Source: an uncultured Desulfobulbaceae bacterium (lineage in GTDB: Bacteria; Desulfobacterota; Desulfobulbia; Desulfobulbales; CALZHT01). From it: a stretch of 57,071 bases of DNA. Both the position numbers and the translations under genes were made by a program. Location: the NCBI GenBank assembly GCA_945787445.1, contig CALZHT010000028.1:1-57071 (forward strand), read 5' to 3'. Below the pieces are notes generated by a model, which saw only the letters and a list, made by a program, of their open reading frames with translations, was not told where the DNA came from and made no database searches. Positions within the stretch are counted from its first letter, which is position 1. Each line of letters starts with the position of its first letter. This document shows positions 43,326-52,253 of this stretch, piece by piece.

Positions 43326-44213
43326 TCATCCAGGTTCCAGTTCTTCCCACACCTTGAGAGCTTCCTTATAAACTTCGGAGCGGTTGAGCCCCAGGTCGGC
43401 GGCAATACGTTTAACTGCTTCGCTTAAAGAGAGCCCGGCCTGATTTTTATACCATACAAGAAGCTGGGGAAGATCTTTACCCTCAGGTTTACCCTCATTT
43501 TCAGCGCCTGCCAGAATCACGACAAATTCACCTTTGATGGAAGGCCTTGCTGCCAGGACCCCATGCACCTCTGAAAGCGGACCGTGGAGAACTTCTTCAT
43601 GTATTTTGGTGAGTTCACGCGCAATCAGAGCTTGCCGGTCGCCCAGGATTTTGCGGCAATCCGCAAGGGTTTTAAGGATCCGGTGGGGCGATTCGTAAAA
43701 AATGATGGCAGCCGGATAAAATACCAGGGCTTCAAGATATTTCTTGCGCTGGTTCTGCTTTGCAGGTAAAAAACCGGCAAAATGGTATGCTGCTTCGGTA
43801 AGGCCGGAAATGCTGAGGGCGGCCGCCAGCGCGGACGGCCCCGGGACCGGAACCACCCGGAATCCATTGGCTCTTGCCATTTTGACCAGAATGGCTCCCG
43901 GGTCCGAGATTCCCGGTGTTCCGGCATCCGAGACCAGGGCAACATCATCTCCCTGGTCAAGCAATTCCAGGATTGTCTCTGCTCGTTCAACCTCTTTGCC
44001 CTTATAATAACTGAGCAAGGGGGTGCGGATATCATATCGGGATAAAAGCTTCTTGGTATGGCGTGTATCTTCCGAAGCGATCAGATCAACCTGGTCAAGT
44101 ATCCTCAGCGCCCGTAATGTTATGTCTTCCAGGTTGCCGATAGGTGTTGCCACAACATGGAGCGTGCCGGGACCTTTATCGGCAGATTCTTTGCTCTTCT
44201 TCGGCTTCACCAC
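43326..44213 (-). CDS. rsmI: 16S rRNA (cytidine-1402-2'-O)-methyltransferase RsmI
   Basis: 295 residues, tetrapyrrole-methylase fold. VVATPIGNLEDITLRAL, LIASEDTRHTKKLL and VSDAGTPGISDPG are diagnostic of RsmI, which methylates C1402 of 16S rRNA. The C-terminal extension ends with a helical domain (SLSEAVKRIAADLGLNRSEVYKEAL). The histidine kinase gene upstream ends 2 bp before its start codon region, so the two may be co-transcribed. Confidence 0.94.
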   Translation of the reverse strand: MVKPKKSKESADKGPGTLHVVATPIGNLEDITLRALRILDQVDLIASEDTRHTKKLLSRYDIRTPLLSYYKGKEVERAETILELLDQGDDVALVSDAGTPGISDPGAILVKMARANGFRVVPVPGPSALAAALSISGLTEAAYHFAGFLPAKQNQRKKYLEALVFYPAAIIFYESPHRILKTLADCRKILGDRQALIARELTKIHEEVLHGPLSEVHGVLAARPSIKGEFVVILAGAENEGKPEGKDLPQLLVWYKNQAGLSLSEAVKRIAADLGLNRSEVYKEALKVWEELEPG

Positions 44214-44215
44214 TA

Positions 44216-45031
44216 CTAAACGACCTTTTCAGTGGGAATTGTAAGGGTAAAGCGTGTGCATCCCGGGTTGCTCTGACAGGCAATCTCGGCGTCGAAGAGG
44301 GCCGCTATTTTTCTGGCAAGATGGAGTCCCAAACCGGCATGATTCGTCTTAGTGGTAAAAAAAGGCTCAAAAATTCGATCCATATGCGCGGGATCTATCC
44401 CACTTCCGGAATCCTGCACAACAATACTCTGAAACCCCTCTGACTGGCCGGTTTGGACCAGCAGCATTGGAGGTTCGCTTGTTTCTCGCATGGCCTCAAG
44501 AGCATTCTGCAGGAGAATGGCGATGATCTGATGAATCTCAACAAGGAAATTGCGCAGGGTGGGAAGACCCTCCGCATGATTCATATCCTTTTTTACCTTG
44601 TGTTTGAAAAAGGGGTCGGCGCAGAGAAAATCCTTTTCTGACAGAACAACGTTATTGATTGAATACTCAGGCAGGAAAAGAGATTCCCTGAAATTTTCAA
44701 GGGTAGTTGTACGGCGCATCATCTTCTGGATATTTCTGATAATGAGCCGGATTTTATCGATTATCCCGGATCTGCTGGCAATGAGGTCGTGCAGCTTTCT
44801 TAATTTCCTGGCAGCGTCATCAGAGTGAAGATCCTCTTGCGAGAGGCTCTGCAAATCCTCCCTGGCTTTCTCAATCATCAGGCCAAGCAATTCAGCATTC
44901 ATGGACATGGCCTGGATTTCGCCATTAAGATTGTGAACGATTCCCCTGTACAACCTTCCCAGCGCCGCATCGTGGCTTTGATCTAAATAGGCCTTTTCCC
45001 AGGCTTCAACTTTCGGATCTTCCATACTCAT
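44216..45031 (-). CDS. Soluble sensor histidine kinase
   Basis: 271 residues without membrane helices or a recognisable sensor domain. A possible phospho-acceptor is His in YRGIVHNLNGEIQAM (near residue 31), an HNLN variant typical of HWE/NtrB-distant kinases. The catalytic domain has an N-box (ILLQNALEAM), G1 (VQDSGSGIDP) and G2 (TTKTNHAGLGLHLARKI). No response regulator is adjacent, so its partner is elsewhere. It precedes rsmI on the same strand. Confidence 0.78.
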   Translation of the reverse strand: MSMEDPKVEAWEKAYLDQSHDAALGRLYRGIVHNLNGEIQAMSMNAELLGLMIEKAREDLQSLSQEDLHSDDAARKLRKLHDLIASRSGIIDKIRLIIRNIQKMMRRTTTLENFRESLFLPEYSINNVVLSEKDFLCADPFFKHKVKKDMNHAEGLPTLRNFLVEIHQIIAILLQNALEAMRETSEPPMLLVQTGQSEGFQSIVVQDSGSGIDPAHMDRIFEPFFTTKTNHAGLGLHLARKIAALFDAEIACQSNPGCTRFTLTIPTEKVV

Positions 45032-45171
45032 TTGTATAATTTCTTGATCATTAATAACAGTATTTTATTAAATTATCGAATTTACATAGTAGAGCACGTA
45101 AACGCCTGCAAATATTCAATACCTCGCAGCACATTGTTCCAGCGTATCCCTATCCACCGTTCATTTCATTT

Positions 45172-47028
45172 TTAATCATTGAGATACCAAATAATTGATC
45201 GGGGCGGCAGCGTATCGTCCTGCCAGACCGTTTTGTCCTCTGCAGGGTCGGCATAGAGAATAGCCCTATGCGGCCTGCGGATATTGTTTAACGGCTCTCC
45301 ACCGAACTGTACCAGTACCGACAATTCCGCGCCATCACCAAGCAGCCATTGCACCTGCAACGCTTTGCGTCCCAGGAGTCGATAATGACCATTCGCGCCG
45401 GTCAATCCGGCCAGTCTCGGTACAATCTTCGTGTGACGCAATTCCAAAAGTCCTTTATAGAAGTGCTGCCATTCATTTCCAGGTTCTTCCACTGCCGGCC
45501 ATTGGAGACAGGATCGACTGAACGATTGCGGATCACCCGGATCTGAAATGTTCCGGCGCTGTTCAACATCACGGAACCGGGGGAAACGGGCAAGTTCCCG
45601 CCTGCGGCCATTGGCAACCTTGTCGGCCAGGTCCGGGCCAAAATCGCAGAAGAAAAGAAAGGGAGTCTCGGCCCCATATTCTTCACCCATAAAAAGGAGT
45701 GGCGGCGACGGTGCCAGAAGAAACAATGCAACAGCAAGCTTCAGTATGGGATCAGCGGTGAGCTTTATCAATCGCTCACCCATGGCGCGGTTTCCCACCT
45801 GATCATGGTTCTGCAGAAAGGAGACAAAAGCTGTCGGTGGCAGATGTTTGCTTGCGCCTCCACGGCAAGCTCCATGACGGTATAAAGATGGTTCTCCCTG
45901 ATAGGCGAATCCCTCAGTCAAACATCGGCCAAGGTGATGCAGCGGGGCATCAGCATAATCCATATAATATCCATCCCTTTCATTGGTCAGCATGACATGG
46001 CAGGCATGATGCAGGTCATCATTCCACTGGGCCGCATAATATTTGGGTGATCCATTAACTGACCGACCTAAATATCGGGGCTCGTTGTTATCATTCTCGA
46101 GAACAAGGTGCACCTGCCGCTCTTTTCCAGGCCCGTTTTGCATAGCCTGGGCAATATCTTCCAGAATATCGGGTCTTGAATCATCCTTGATCACATGGAC
46201 AGCATCAAACCGCAGACCATCGAGATGATACTCCTCTAGCCAATAGAGGGCGTTATGGATATAAAAATCCCTTACAGTCCGGCTTTGCGGGCCGTCAAAA
46301 TTGATTGCCGCGCCCCAAGGCGTATGATGACGCTCGGTAAAAAAGGCGTTGCGTCCATAGACATGGAGGTAGTTGCCCTCCGGCCCGAAATGGTTATAAA
46401 CAACATCGAGGAACACCATCAATCCTCGGGCATGGGCGGCCTGCACCAAATTTTTCAAATCATCCGGCTGGCCGTATACTCGGTCAGGAGCAAAAAGAAG
46501 GACTCCATCATACCCCCAGTTTCTCCGGCCGGGAAAATCGGCGATTGGCATGAGTTCGATGGCAGTAACACCAAGATCGGCCAGATAATCGAGGCGCTCG
46601 ATAATACCGGAAAAACTTCCTTCCGGTGAAAAACAGCCGACATGTAATTCATAGATTACCGCTTCATGCCAAGGCCGGCCGGTCCAGCCATCATCCTGCC
46701 AGTCGAACGACTCCGGATCAACCACCACGCTTGGACCATGGACATCATCGTCTTGACAGCGAGAAGCAGGGTCGGGCACCAATAGTCCCCCGTTTACGCG
46801 AAAGCGGTATAAATTGCCGGGGACGGTCTGCAGATTCAAGCAATCGAACCAGCCATTATCCCTTTTCTCCATGGCAAAAAACTGCTGAGAACCATTGAGG
46901 TCTTCCAAGCAGAGATCCACTTTTCCGGCATCAGGAGCCCAGAGCCTAAACAGGACACCGCTGCCGGGCATAATTTGCGTGCCGAACTCCATATGGTGCG
47001 CGCTCGATTTCTGCATTCCAGGCGCCAT
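45172..47028 (-). CDS. treZ: Malto-oligosyltrehalose trehalohydrolase TreZ
   Basis: 618 residues, GH13 family. An N-terminal CBM48-like domain (RLWAPDAGKVDLCLE) precedes the barrel. TreZ landmarks are YELHVGCFSPEGSFSGIIERLDYL, GYDGVLLFAPDRVYG, the nucleophile Asp in DGLRFDAVHVI, the acid Glu in LVLENDNN and FLQNHDQVGNRA. It releases trehalose from maltooligosyl-trehalose made by TreY. treY is not in the window, so the pathway partner must be encoded elsewhere. Confidence 0.9.
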   Translation of the reverse strand: MAPGMQKSSAHHMEFGTQIMPGSGVLFRLWAPDAGKVDLCLEDLNGSQQFFAMEKRDNGWFDCLNLQTVPGNLYRFRVNGGLLVPDPASRCQDDDVHGPSVVVDPESFDWQDDGWTGRPWHEAVIYELHVGCFSPEGSFSGIIERLDYLADLGVTAIELMPIADFPGRRNWGYDGVLLFAPDRVYGQPDDLKNLVQAAHARGLMVFLDVVYNHFGPEGNYLHVYGRNAFFTERHHTPWGAAINFDGPQSRTVRDFYIHNALYWLEEYHLDGLRFDAVHVIKDDSRPDILEDIAQAMQNGPGKERQVHLVLENDNNEPRYLGRSVNGSPKYYAAQWNDDLHHACHVMLTNERDGYYMDYADAPLHHLGRCLTEGFAYQGEPSLYRHGACRGGASKHLPPTAFVSFLQNHDQVGNRAMGERLIKLTADPILKLAVALFLLAPSPPLLFMGEEYGAETPFLFFCDFGPDLADKVANGRRRELARFPRFRDVEQRRNISDPGDPQSFSRSCLQWPAVEEPGNEWQHFYKGLLELRHTKIVPRLAGLTGANGHYRLLGRKALQVQWLLGDGAELSVLVQFGGEPLNNIRRPHRAILYADPAEDKTVWQDDTLPPRSIIWYLND

Positions 47029-47239
47029 TACTTGGAAACCTTAAAAAGGATAATGGAAAATCATTCGATCGAGTATGTAGTATTGCCCTTTCTTTCCTTC
47101 GATTTTCTGATGAAAGGTTCGTAAAAATCAAGGGTAATGAAACCATGGAATGACTTTTTTGTACCTTTACTATATCTTCTTTCCCTTCGGAGCAAAGGCC
47201 CCTATCTTTCAGTTGACAGGACCACAAAAACCTCTTAGT

Positions 47240-47259
47240 ATATGAGCAGTTGCTCAAAT
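47240..47259. promoter_or_regulatory. ArsR/SmtB-type operator before the efflux operon
   Basis: ATATGAGCA, GT, TGCTCAAAT is a near-perfect inverted repeat of the well-known ArsR/SmtB operator type (ATATGAACA-n-TGTTCATAT). It ends 19 bp before the arsR start codon at 47279, so the regulator very likely represses its own operon here. Confidence 0.65.
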
Positions 47260-47278
47260 GATAAAAAGATAATGTTTT

Positions 47279-47638
47279 ATGGAAGAAATAAAAATCGATT
47301 CATGCCAATGCCGCATTATTCATGAAGAGCTGGTTGCAGAGGCAAGGAAAAACGCGCTGGCAACATCCGAGGTTGAAGAACTTGCCTACCTTTTCAAGGC
47401 CTTTGCTGATGGATCACGGATGAAAATATTGTTGGCTCTTATTCAAAACGAAATGTGTGTATGCGACCTTGCCGCACTCCTATCCATTTCGGAATCAGCG
47501 GTAAGCCATCAATTGAGGTTGTTGCGCACCATGCGGCTGGTCACCAACCGGAGAGAGGGAGCAGTTCTTTACTATCGCCTCAATGACGACCACGTCAATG
47601 AACTCATCCGCGTGGCACTGGAACATATTCGCGAATAA
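47279..47638 (+). CDS. ArsR/SmtB-family metal-responsive repressor
   Basis: 119 residues, winged helix-turn-helix (LSISESAVSHQLRLLRTMRLV). It has a CVCDL motif (NEMCVCDLAALL), the SmtB/CadC alpha-3N-type Cys pair, and an N-terminal CQC (DSCQCRIIHEE) that could complete a CadC-like site for Cd, Pb or Zn. A C-terminal DDHVNELIRVALEH contains alpha-5-type ligands. It lies 28 bp before the permease gene. It is distinct from the hgc-linked ArsR in both metal motifs and operator. Confidence 0.88.
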   Translation: MEEIKIDSCQCRIIHEELVAEARKNALATSEVEELAYLFKAFADGSRMKILLALIQNEMCVCDLAALLSISESAVSHQLRLLRTMRLVTNRREGAVLYYRLNDDHVNELIRVALEHIRE

Positions 47639-47666
47639 CACTTTTTAATTTTATGGATACTACACA

Positions 47667-48869
47667 ATGACATTCATCGTAAATATACTACTTGAATCAT
47701 GGCATCTGCTGCTCGATTCCGCCATATATATCATTTTCGGCCTGCTCATTGGCGGACTTCTCAAAGTCTTTCTTTCTCCCTCTTATGTGGCCTCTCATTT
47801 GGGAAAGGGTCGATTTACCTCGGTTTTCAAGGCTGCTCTGCTCGGCATCCCGATCCCTTTATGTTCCTGCGGCGTGCTGCCGGCTGCCGCGTCATTAAAA
47901 AAACAAGGGGCCAACAACGGCGCCACCACCGCCTTTCTGATTTCAACCCCGGAATCCGGGGTGGATTCCATCAGTATTACCTATGCCCTGCTCGACCCTA
48001 TCATGACGGTGGCACGGCCTGTTGCGGCATTTATTACCGCCTTTGCCGCCGGCATCATGGAAAACCTCAGCAACCGTCCTTCACAGGAATCCACCTTGGC
48101 GCCGGATCTCAGTTGTACCATTGACAATTGTTGCGATGGTCTTGACTGCCATCCCGACGACCACTCCCGCCACCACACCTTTTTTGAAAAGCTGCGGTCC
48201 GGGATCAACTACGCCAGAGGTGAACTCTGGGGTGATCTGGCAGGCTGGTTTTTCATCGGCCTTCTTCTAGGCGGTATAATCACCGCACTGGTGCCGCAAG
48301 ATATCATGAGCAGCTATCTCGGTGGCGGCTTGAGCTCCATGCTCATTATGCTGGCAGTGGGTATCCCTTTATATATCTGCGCTACAGCCTCCACTCCCAT
48401 TGCCGCCGCCCTCATCCTCAAAGGAGTGAGCCCCGGCGCAGCGCTTGTCTTCCTGTTGGTGGGACCTGCTACCAACATGGCTTCCCTTTCCGTAATCACC
48501 GGATTGCTGGGCAAAAGAGCAACGGCCAGGTACCTCATCACTCTGTCAATATTCGCCGTCATGTGCGGTCTGGCAGTGGATGTTATCTATAGTGGCTTTG
48601 GCATTTCCCCGCAGGCGGTTATCGGTCAGGCAGCTGAAGTAATTCCCTATCCTGTACAGTTGGTCGGAACTCTTCTCCTTCTTGCCCTTTCCATTAAACC
48701 TCTCAGCAGGGATATCCTCTACTACTTCAGGAAAAAAAGCGGCACGGGATCTGTCAGCCAAGGAGAAGAGGCCTGCGGCTGTACATCGTGCGATACTGCT
48801 ACGCCTTTTCCAATGTCACATTCGCCCAAAGATACGACGGATTGCCATCCAGGCAAAGGATGCTGCTGA
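47667..48869 (+). CDS. SO_0444-type Cu/Zn efflux permease
   Basis: 400 residues, about eight to ten membrane helices. The family signature LCSCGVLPAAASLKKQGANNGATTAFLISTPESG is present in helix 2-3. A soluble loop near 155-180 is rich in Cys, His and Asp (CTIDNCCDGLDCHPDDHSRHH), and the C-terminal tail has further ligands (CGCTSC, DCHPGKGCC). These suggest capture and export of Zn, Cu or Cd. Its pairing with a CadC/SmtB-like repressor fits a resistance unit. A role with the hgc locus is possible only by proximity. Confidence 0.82.
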   Translation: MTFIVNILLESWHLLLDSAIYIIFGLLIGGLLKVFLSPSYVASHLGKGRFTSVFKAALLGIPIPLCSCGVLPAAASLKKQGANNGATTAFLISTPESGVDSISITYALLDPIMTVARPVAAFITAFAAGIMENLSNRPSQESTLAPDLSCTIDNCCDGLDCHPDDHSRHHTFFEKLRSGINYARGELWGDLAGWFFIGLLLGGIITALVPQDIMSSYLGGGLSSMLIMLAVGIPLYICATASTPIAAALILKGVSPGAALVFLLVGPATNMASLSVITGLLGKRATARYLITLSIFAVMCGLAVDVIYSGFGISPQAVIGQAAEVIPYPVQLVGTLLLLALSIKPLSRDILYYFRKKSGTGSVSQGEEACGCTSCDTATPFPMSHSPKDTTDCHPGKGCC

Positions 48870-49024
48870 TTAACGTTTCAGCCTTCTAACAATATATTTC
48901 CGCTTCAACCGCAGAATAAAGTTGTTACCCTCCTGGGGGTAAGTGAGGAATTAAGTTTGTACCTCTTCATAGGGTGATATCGAAATTTCTTTAACACCAC
49001 TTCTACAGTTCGTCATTTGTCACT

Positions 49025-49059
49025 CGTTATTCGTTATTCGTTATTCGTTATTCGTTATT
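49025..49059. repeat. Tandem 7-bp repeat
   Basis: CGTTATT is repeated five times head to tail, followed by a partial CG. Such repeats can change length by slippage. It lies 70 bp beyond the end of the minus-strand TPR-methyltransferase gene, in a 263-bp gap with no coding feature. Confidence 0.8.
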
Positions 49060-49132
49060 CGAATACGACAAACAATTGACAACGTAAAGTTATTTATCAG
49101 AATATAGGGCTTACCCATTGAACTCGGACGAA

Positions 49133-50095
49133 TTAATGCCGGTATAACAAAATAAAATGATCTCCCATTATCCATTGCCCTATCTCCTTCCGAATTTCAA
49201 AAGAACAGACCGCCTCAACTGAAAAACCATATTTTGTTGTAAGATCGAAAAGATACGCACGGCTGTGACTATATCTACCGGTGGGATTCAAGGCATACAT
49301 TCTACCCTTACAGCTCTCAACCGAAAAAATAAAAAACGCGCTCTTGGCCGCACAACTTTGTACTGCCTGAAAGATACGATTCAGGTCCCCAAAATACACA
49401 AAGACATCAGCCGCAAGAAAGAGATCAAATTTCTGTTGGCATGATTCGAGAAAAACAACAAGATCCTCTTCTTTAAGATCATCGTAGACCTTCTTCTTGT
49501 CCGCCTCTGCGAGCATTTTCTCGGACAAATCCACCCCGGTTAATCTGGCGGTAACTTCCCGGAATGATTCACCGGACAACCCTGTACCGCATCCCAGATC
49601 AACAGCGTTGTGGAAATACATTCCGCCTCTGGTTATTTGATGCAAAATGTGAAAAAGCTTGTGTGGTGCGCTGTATTGAAGCGTTCCCGTGAGATGTTCA
49701 TCAAACCTGGCAGCATACTGGTCGAAAAGGCTCTTTATATATTCCACCGGCGCCCTTTCCGTTATTTCTCCGGATATGGCTGCCAGCATATGTTTCGCAG
49801 AACCACTTTGGGGATTCAATTGCACTGCCTTTTGATAGGCCGAAATTGCCTCAAACCGTTCACCTTGAATGTTCATGACCATACCCAGGTTATCGTACGC
49901 TGAGGCATAATTGGGATTAATTATGATGGCCCTTTTGAACGAGGCTGCCGCCAAGGCATATTCTCCCTCTTTGATTAATGTATTGCCGAGAGAATTGTAC
50001 ACTTCCGCCTGATCAGGACAAACGTCAAACACCTTCTTATGTTCAGCCACCGCGGCATCAAGTCTTTTCTTAATGTTGAGCCTAATACTTTCCAT
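49133..50095 (-). CDS. TPR-containing class I methyltransferase
   Basis: 320 residues. About 1-110 holds three tetratricopeptide repeats (AEVYNSLGNTLIKEGEYALAAASFKRAI, YASAYDNLGMVMNIQGERFEAISAYQKAV). The rest is a SAM-dependent methyltransferase with motif I AVDLGCGTGLSGESF and LTGVDLSEKMLAEA. The TPR part probably binds a protein target or lipid-linked partner. Similar fusions (bacterial methyltransferases related to NDUFAF5-like or trans-aconitate families) exist, but no substrate can be named. Confidence 0.75.
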   Translation of the reverse strand: MESIRLNIKKRLDAAVAEHKKVFDVCPDQAEVYNSLGNTLIKEGEYALAAASFKRAIIINPNYASAYDNLGMVMNIQGERFEAISAYQKAVQLNPQSGSAKHMLAAISGEITERAPVEYIKSLFDQYAARFDEHLTGTLQYSAPHKLFHILHQITRGGMYFHNAVDLGCGTGLSGESFREVTARLTGVDLSEKMLAEADKKKVYDDLKEEDLVVFLESCQQKFDLFLAADVFVYFGDLNRIFQAVQSCAAKSAFFIFSVESCKGRMYALNPTGRYSHSRAYLFDLTTKYGFSVEAVCSFEIRKEIGQWIMGDHFILLYRH

Positions 50096-50289
50096 GGATA
50101 CAGCCCTTATGAAAAGCAGGTATTCTATAAAGGGAATTTGCAGTTGGAAGAAAGTGTTACTTCATTTGAATTCAGCTTGGCAGCCGTTGTCAAGGAAATG
50201 TCAGAATAAAAAGATACTTTGTTCTATTAAACAGTGCACGGTTACTACCTTTCATGTACTTCCAACAAGTATTGGGATGGCTAAGCACA

Positions 50290-50450
50290 AAAGTTCGATA
50301 TACGCCCAACGGAAGTGCCCTTGGGGTGCAAGGCGTGACGGTGTCGAGGAAGCGGAGACATACATACGGTATGGTTAAGCATTCCGAAAACCCGCTACAA
50401 CGCGGGAGATTGGGTTTATGCCCTTTGGGTGCTTTTTGCGACGCCATCAC
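50290..50450. repeat. Intergenic palindromic repeat (approximate limits)
   Basis: The region contains GCCCTTGGGGTGCAAGGCG and a later GCCCTTTGGGTGC, with GTCGAGGAAGCGGAGACATA and CGCTACAACGCGGG between, a pattern of widespread Desulfobacterota/Gammaproteobacteria intergenic elements and similar to the interior of the element at 9341-9464. No reading frame is convincing. It occupies the middle of the 487-bp gap 50096-50582; the flanks show nothing. Confidence 0.45.
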
Positions 50451-50582
50451 CTTTTATGGTTTACCTGGGGTTTTTCTCTCAATACAATCTAATCAGCTTA
50501 GTGTCTTGTCAAGAATCAATAATGAAATGATCCCAACCTGTTCCGGCACGCTGTCATTGGAGAGCGCCAAAGGAGGAAAGCC

Positions 50583-51233
50583 ATGAGTCTCACAGAAGAA
50601 TTAACCAGACTGAAAGAGCAGTTTAGCGGGCAAGCACCGGCTGAAACCCTGAAAACCATGGCCGATGCCATAGAACGGTTGGCAAAAACCGGCATTGTTG
50701 AACGCAGCCTGAAGAGGGGCGACAAGGCACCGGACTTTACCCTGCCCAATGTTTCAGGCAATATGGTTTCCTCTTCTGCTCTCCTTAGAGCAGGACCAAT
50801 AGTATTGAGCTTCTATCGGGGAGTCTGGTGACCTTACTGCAATTTAAAGCTGCGGGCATTGCAGCTCAGGCTTCCTGAAATTCAAGCCTTGGCAGGCCAA
50901 CTGGTGGCAATATCACCCCAACTTCCCGACAATTCCTTGTCCACAGCCGAAAAACTGGATCTAACCTTTGAGGTGCTAAGTGATGAAGGCAACAAGGTGG
51001 CGCGAAAATTCGGCCTGGTCTATACCCTGGAGGAAGACCTCAAAACACTTTATGACCGGTTCGGCGTTGACCTTGAAGCATCGAACGGAGACAAGAGCTA
51101 CGAATTGCCGCTGCCGGCAACCTATGTTATCGGCACAGACCATGTGATCAGACATGCTTTTGTTGATGCAGATTATACAAAAAGGCTGGATCCGGATGAA
51201 ATCATAGCGGCCTTAAAGGAGATAAGGGGCTGA
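50583..51233 (+). CDS. AhpC/TSA-like thiol oxidoreductase, selenoprotein with in-frame UGA
   Basis: 216 residues if the TGA at 50829-50831 is read as selenocysteine 83. The text before it ends SFYRGVW and continues in the same frame with PYCNLKLRALQLRLPEI. Homologues have W-C-P-Y-C here, so UGA replaces the peroxidatic Cys of a CxxC pair (now U-x-x-C). Sequence on both sides is conserved peroxiredoxin-like (KAPDFTLPNVSG, VAISPQLPDNSLST, LPLPATYVI). A stem-loop lies 19 bases after UGA. A strong ribosome-binding site (AAAGGAGG) precedes the ATG. Normal gene finders would split this into two ORFs. Confidence 0.88.
50848..50866 (+). promoter_or_regulatory. Bacterial SECIS-like hairpin
   Basis: AGCTGC, loop GGGCATT, GCAGCT: a perfect 6-bp stem with a G-rich 7-nt loop, beginning 19 nt after the UGA (50829). 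Bacterial SECIS elements are expected at about this distance, inside the coding region, with a G in the apical loop for SelB. Confidence 0.65.
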
Positions 51234-51294
51234 AATTCTCGGCCGATATATTCGAGAGCATTGCTTGACGGATTCGAAAAAATCTTTTTTTCTA

Positions 51295-51375
51295 CCACAG
51301 AAGTCCCAGAGAGCACAGAGCAAAACCTTATTTTTTTTCAAATAGTTACCTCTGTGCTCTCTGTGTTCTCGGTGG
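51295..51375. repeat. Palindromic CACAGAG element
   Basis: AGAGAGCACAGAG (left arm, to 51320) and CTCTGTGCTCTCT (right arm, from 51350) are inverted repeats, extended outward imperfectly to CCAC and GGTGG. It fills most of the 292-bp gap between the selenoprotein gene and the convergent DsrC-like gene and could act as a terminator for both. Confidence 0.65.
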
Positions 51376-51525
51376 TGATTTCATTATTTATATGATTTGA
51401 ATACAAAAAAACTCCACTGATGTGAATCAGCAGAGCTCGCACAACTGCTTTTTAATATAAAGGCGCTCTTACCTGCAAAGTGAGCCAAAAGCACCATTAG
51501 TTGAGGACAATCTCTTTTAAACTGT

Positions 51526-51882
51526 TCAGCAGCATTCTTCCAGCATATATCGTTTGCCGTCAACACTGACGAAATGAATGCCTTCTAGCTTGGGGAGACC
51601 GGCAATCTTCCATGCCTTTTCCGGATTAATGAATTCTTCATTCACACAGCCTTTAGCTTGGTGGGTATGCTTACAGACATAATCCAAAATAGGGAATGCA
51701 TTGAATTTCCTGTAGTATTCCCGCATGAACTTTACGATCTCCAGTTTTTCATCCGAAAGGTCCTCAATCCCTTCATTGAATGCCAGATCTTGGGCAACCT
51801 CTTCGTCCCAGTCTTCAAGATTCATCAGAAAACCCTGATCATCAAGTTTGACTGTTTTGCCAGGATGTCTAATTTCCGTCAT
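51526..51882 (-). CDS. DsrC/TusE-family sulfur-relay paralogue with shifted cysteines
   Basis: 118 residues from the ATG at 51882, with GGAGGTGA six bases upstream; a GTG three codons earlier is less likely. The body is DsrC/TusE-like (LDDQGFLMNLEDWDEEVAQDLA, REYYRKFNAFP). The C-terminal arm, however, reads EKAWKIAGLPKLEGIHF: both redox Cys of true DsrC (GACK and TGCV) are replaced by Trp and Ile. Other Cys occur in YVCKHTHQAKGCV and at a terminal CC pair after a further 15 residues. It may relay sulfur or sense thiols differently from DsrC. Confidence 0.75.
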   Translation of the reverse strand: MTEIRHPGKTVKLDDQGFLMNLEDWDEEVAQDLAFNEGIEDLSDEKLEIVKFMREYYRKFNAFPILDYVCKHTHQAKGCVNEEFINPEKAWKIAGLPKLEGIHFVSVDGKRYMLEECC

Positions 51883-52192
51883 TAAAATCACCTCCTCATC
51901 GCAAATTTGCTTTTATGAACTTCTTTCTTACAAAAATATCTCTCACACAACGGCTTATCAGGCTGTTGCTGATTCCCGTTGGATTAAATGCTCTCTATAC
52001 TGACTAAATAATAAGGATGAAAAGAGGCGAAGTCAAAGGCATAAAACCAAGTCTGCAGGGTGTAGACGCCTAAAATAATTGCTACTTTGCAGAGAAGGTT
52101 TCATTAGGGTGCAAACTGGTCATAGCAAGATCTTTTTTTTACATCACAGTACTGTCTTCGCTAAAGCTATAATACTCAATAGTCCATAACAG

Positions 52193-52227
52193 AAAAGGGC
52201 ACTGACCCTAAAGCCAGTGCCCTTTTT
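52193..52227 (-). terminator. Rho-independent terminator for the carboxypeptidase-regulatory-like gene
   Basis: AAAAGGGCACTG (52193-52204) and CAGTGCCCTTTTT (52215-52227) form a strong hairpin about 30 bp beyond the stop codon of the minus-strand gene at 52254. The T-run on either side means it could serve both strands. The remaining 362-bp gap 51892-52253 has nothing else recognisable. Confidence 0.8.
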
Positions 52228-52253
52228 CAAAAAACAAGGTCAATAGAATTACT

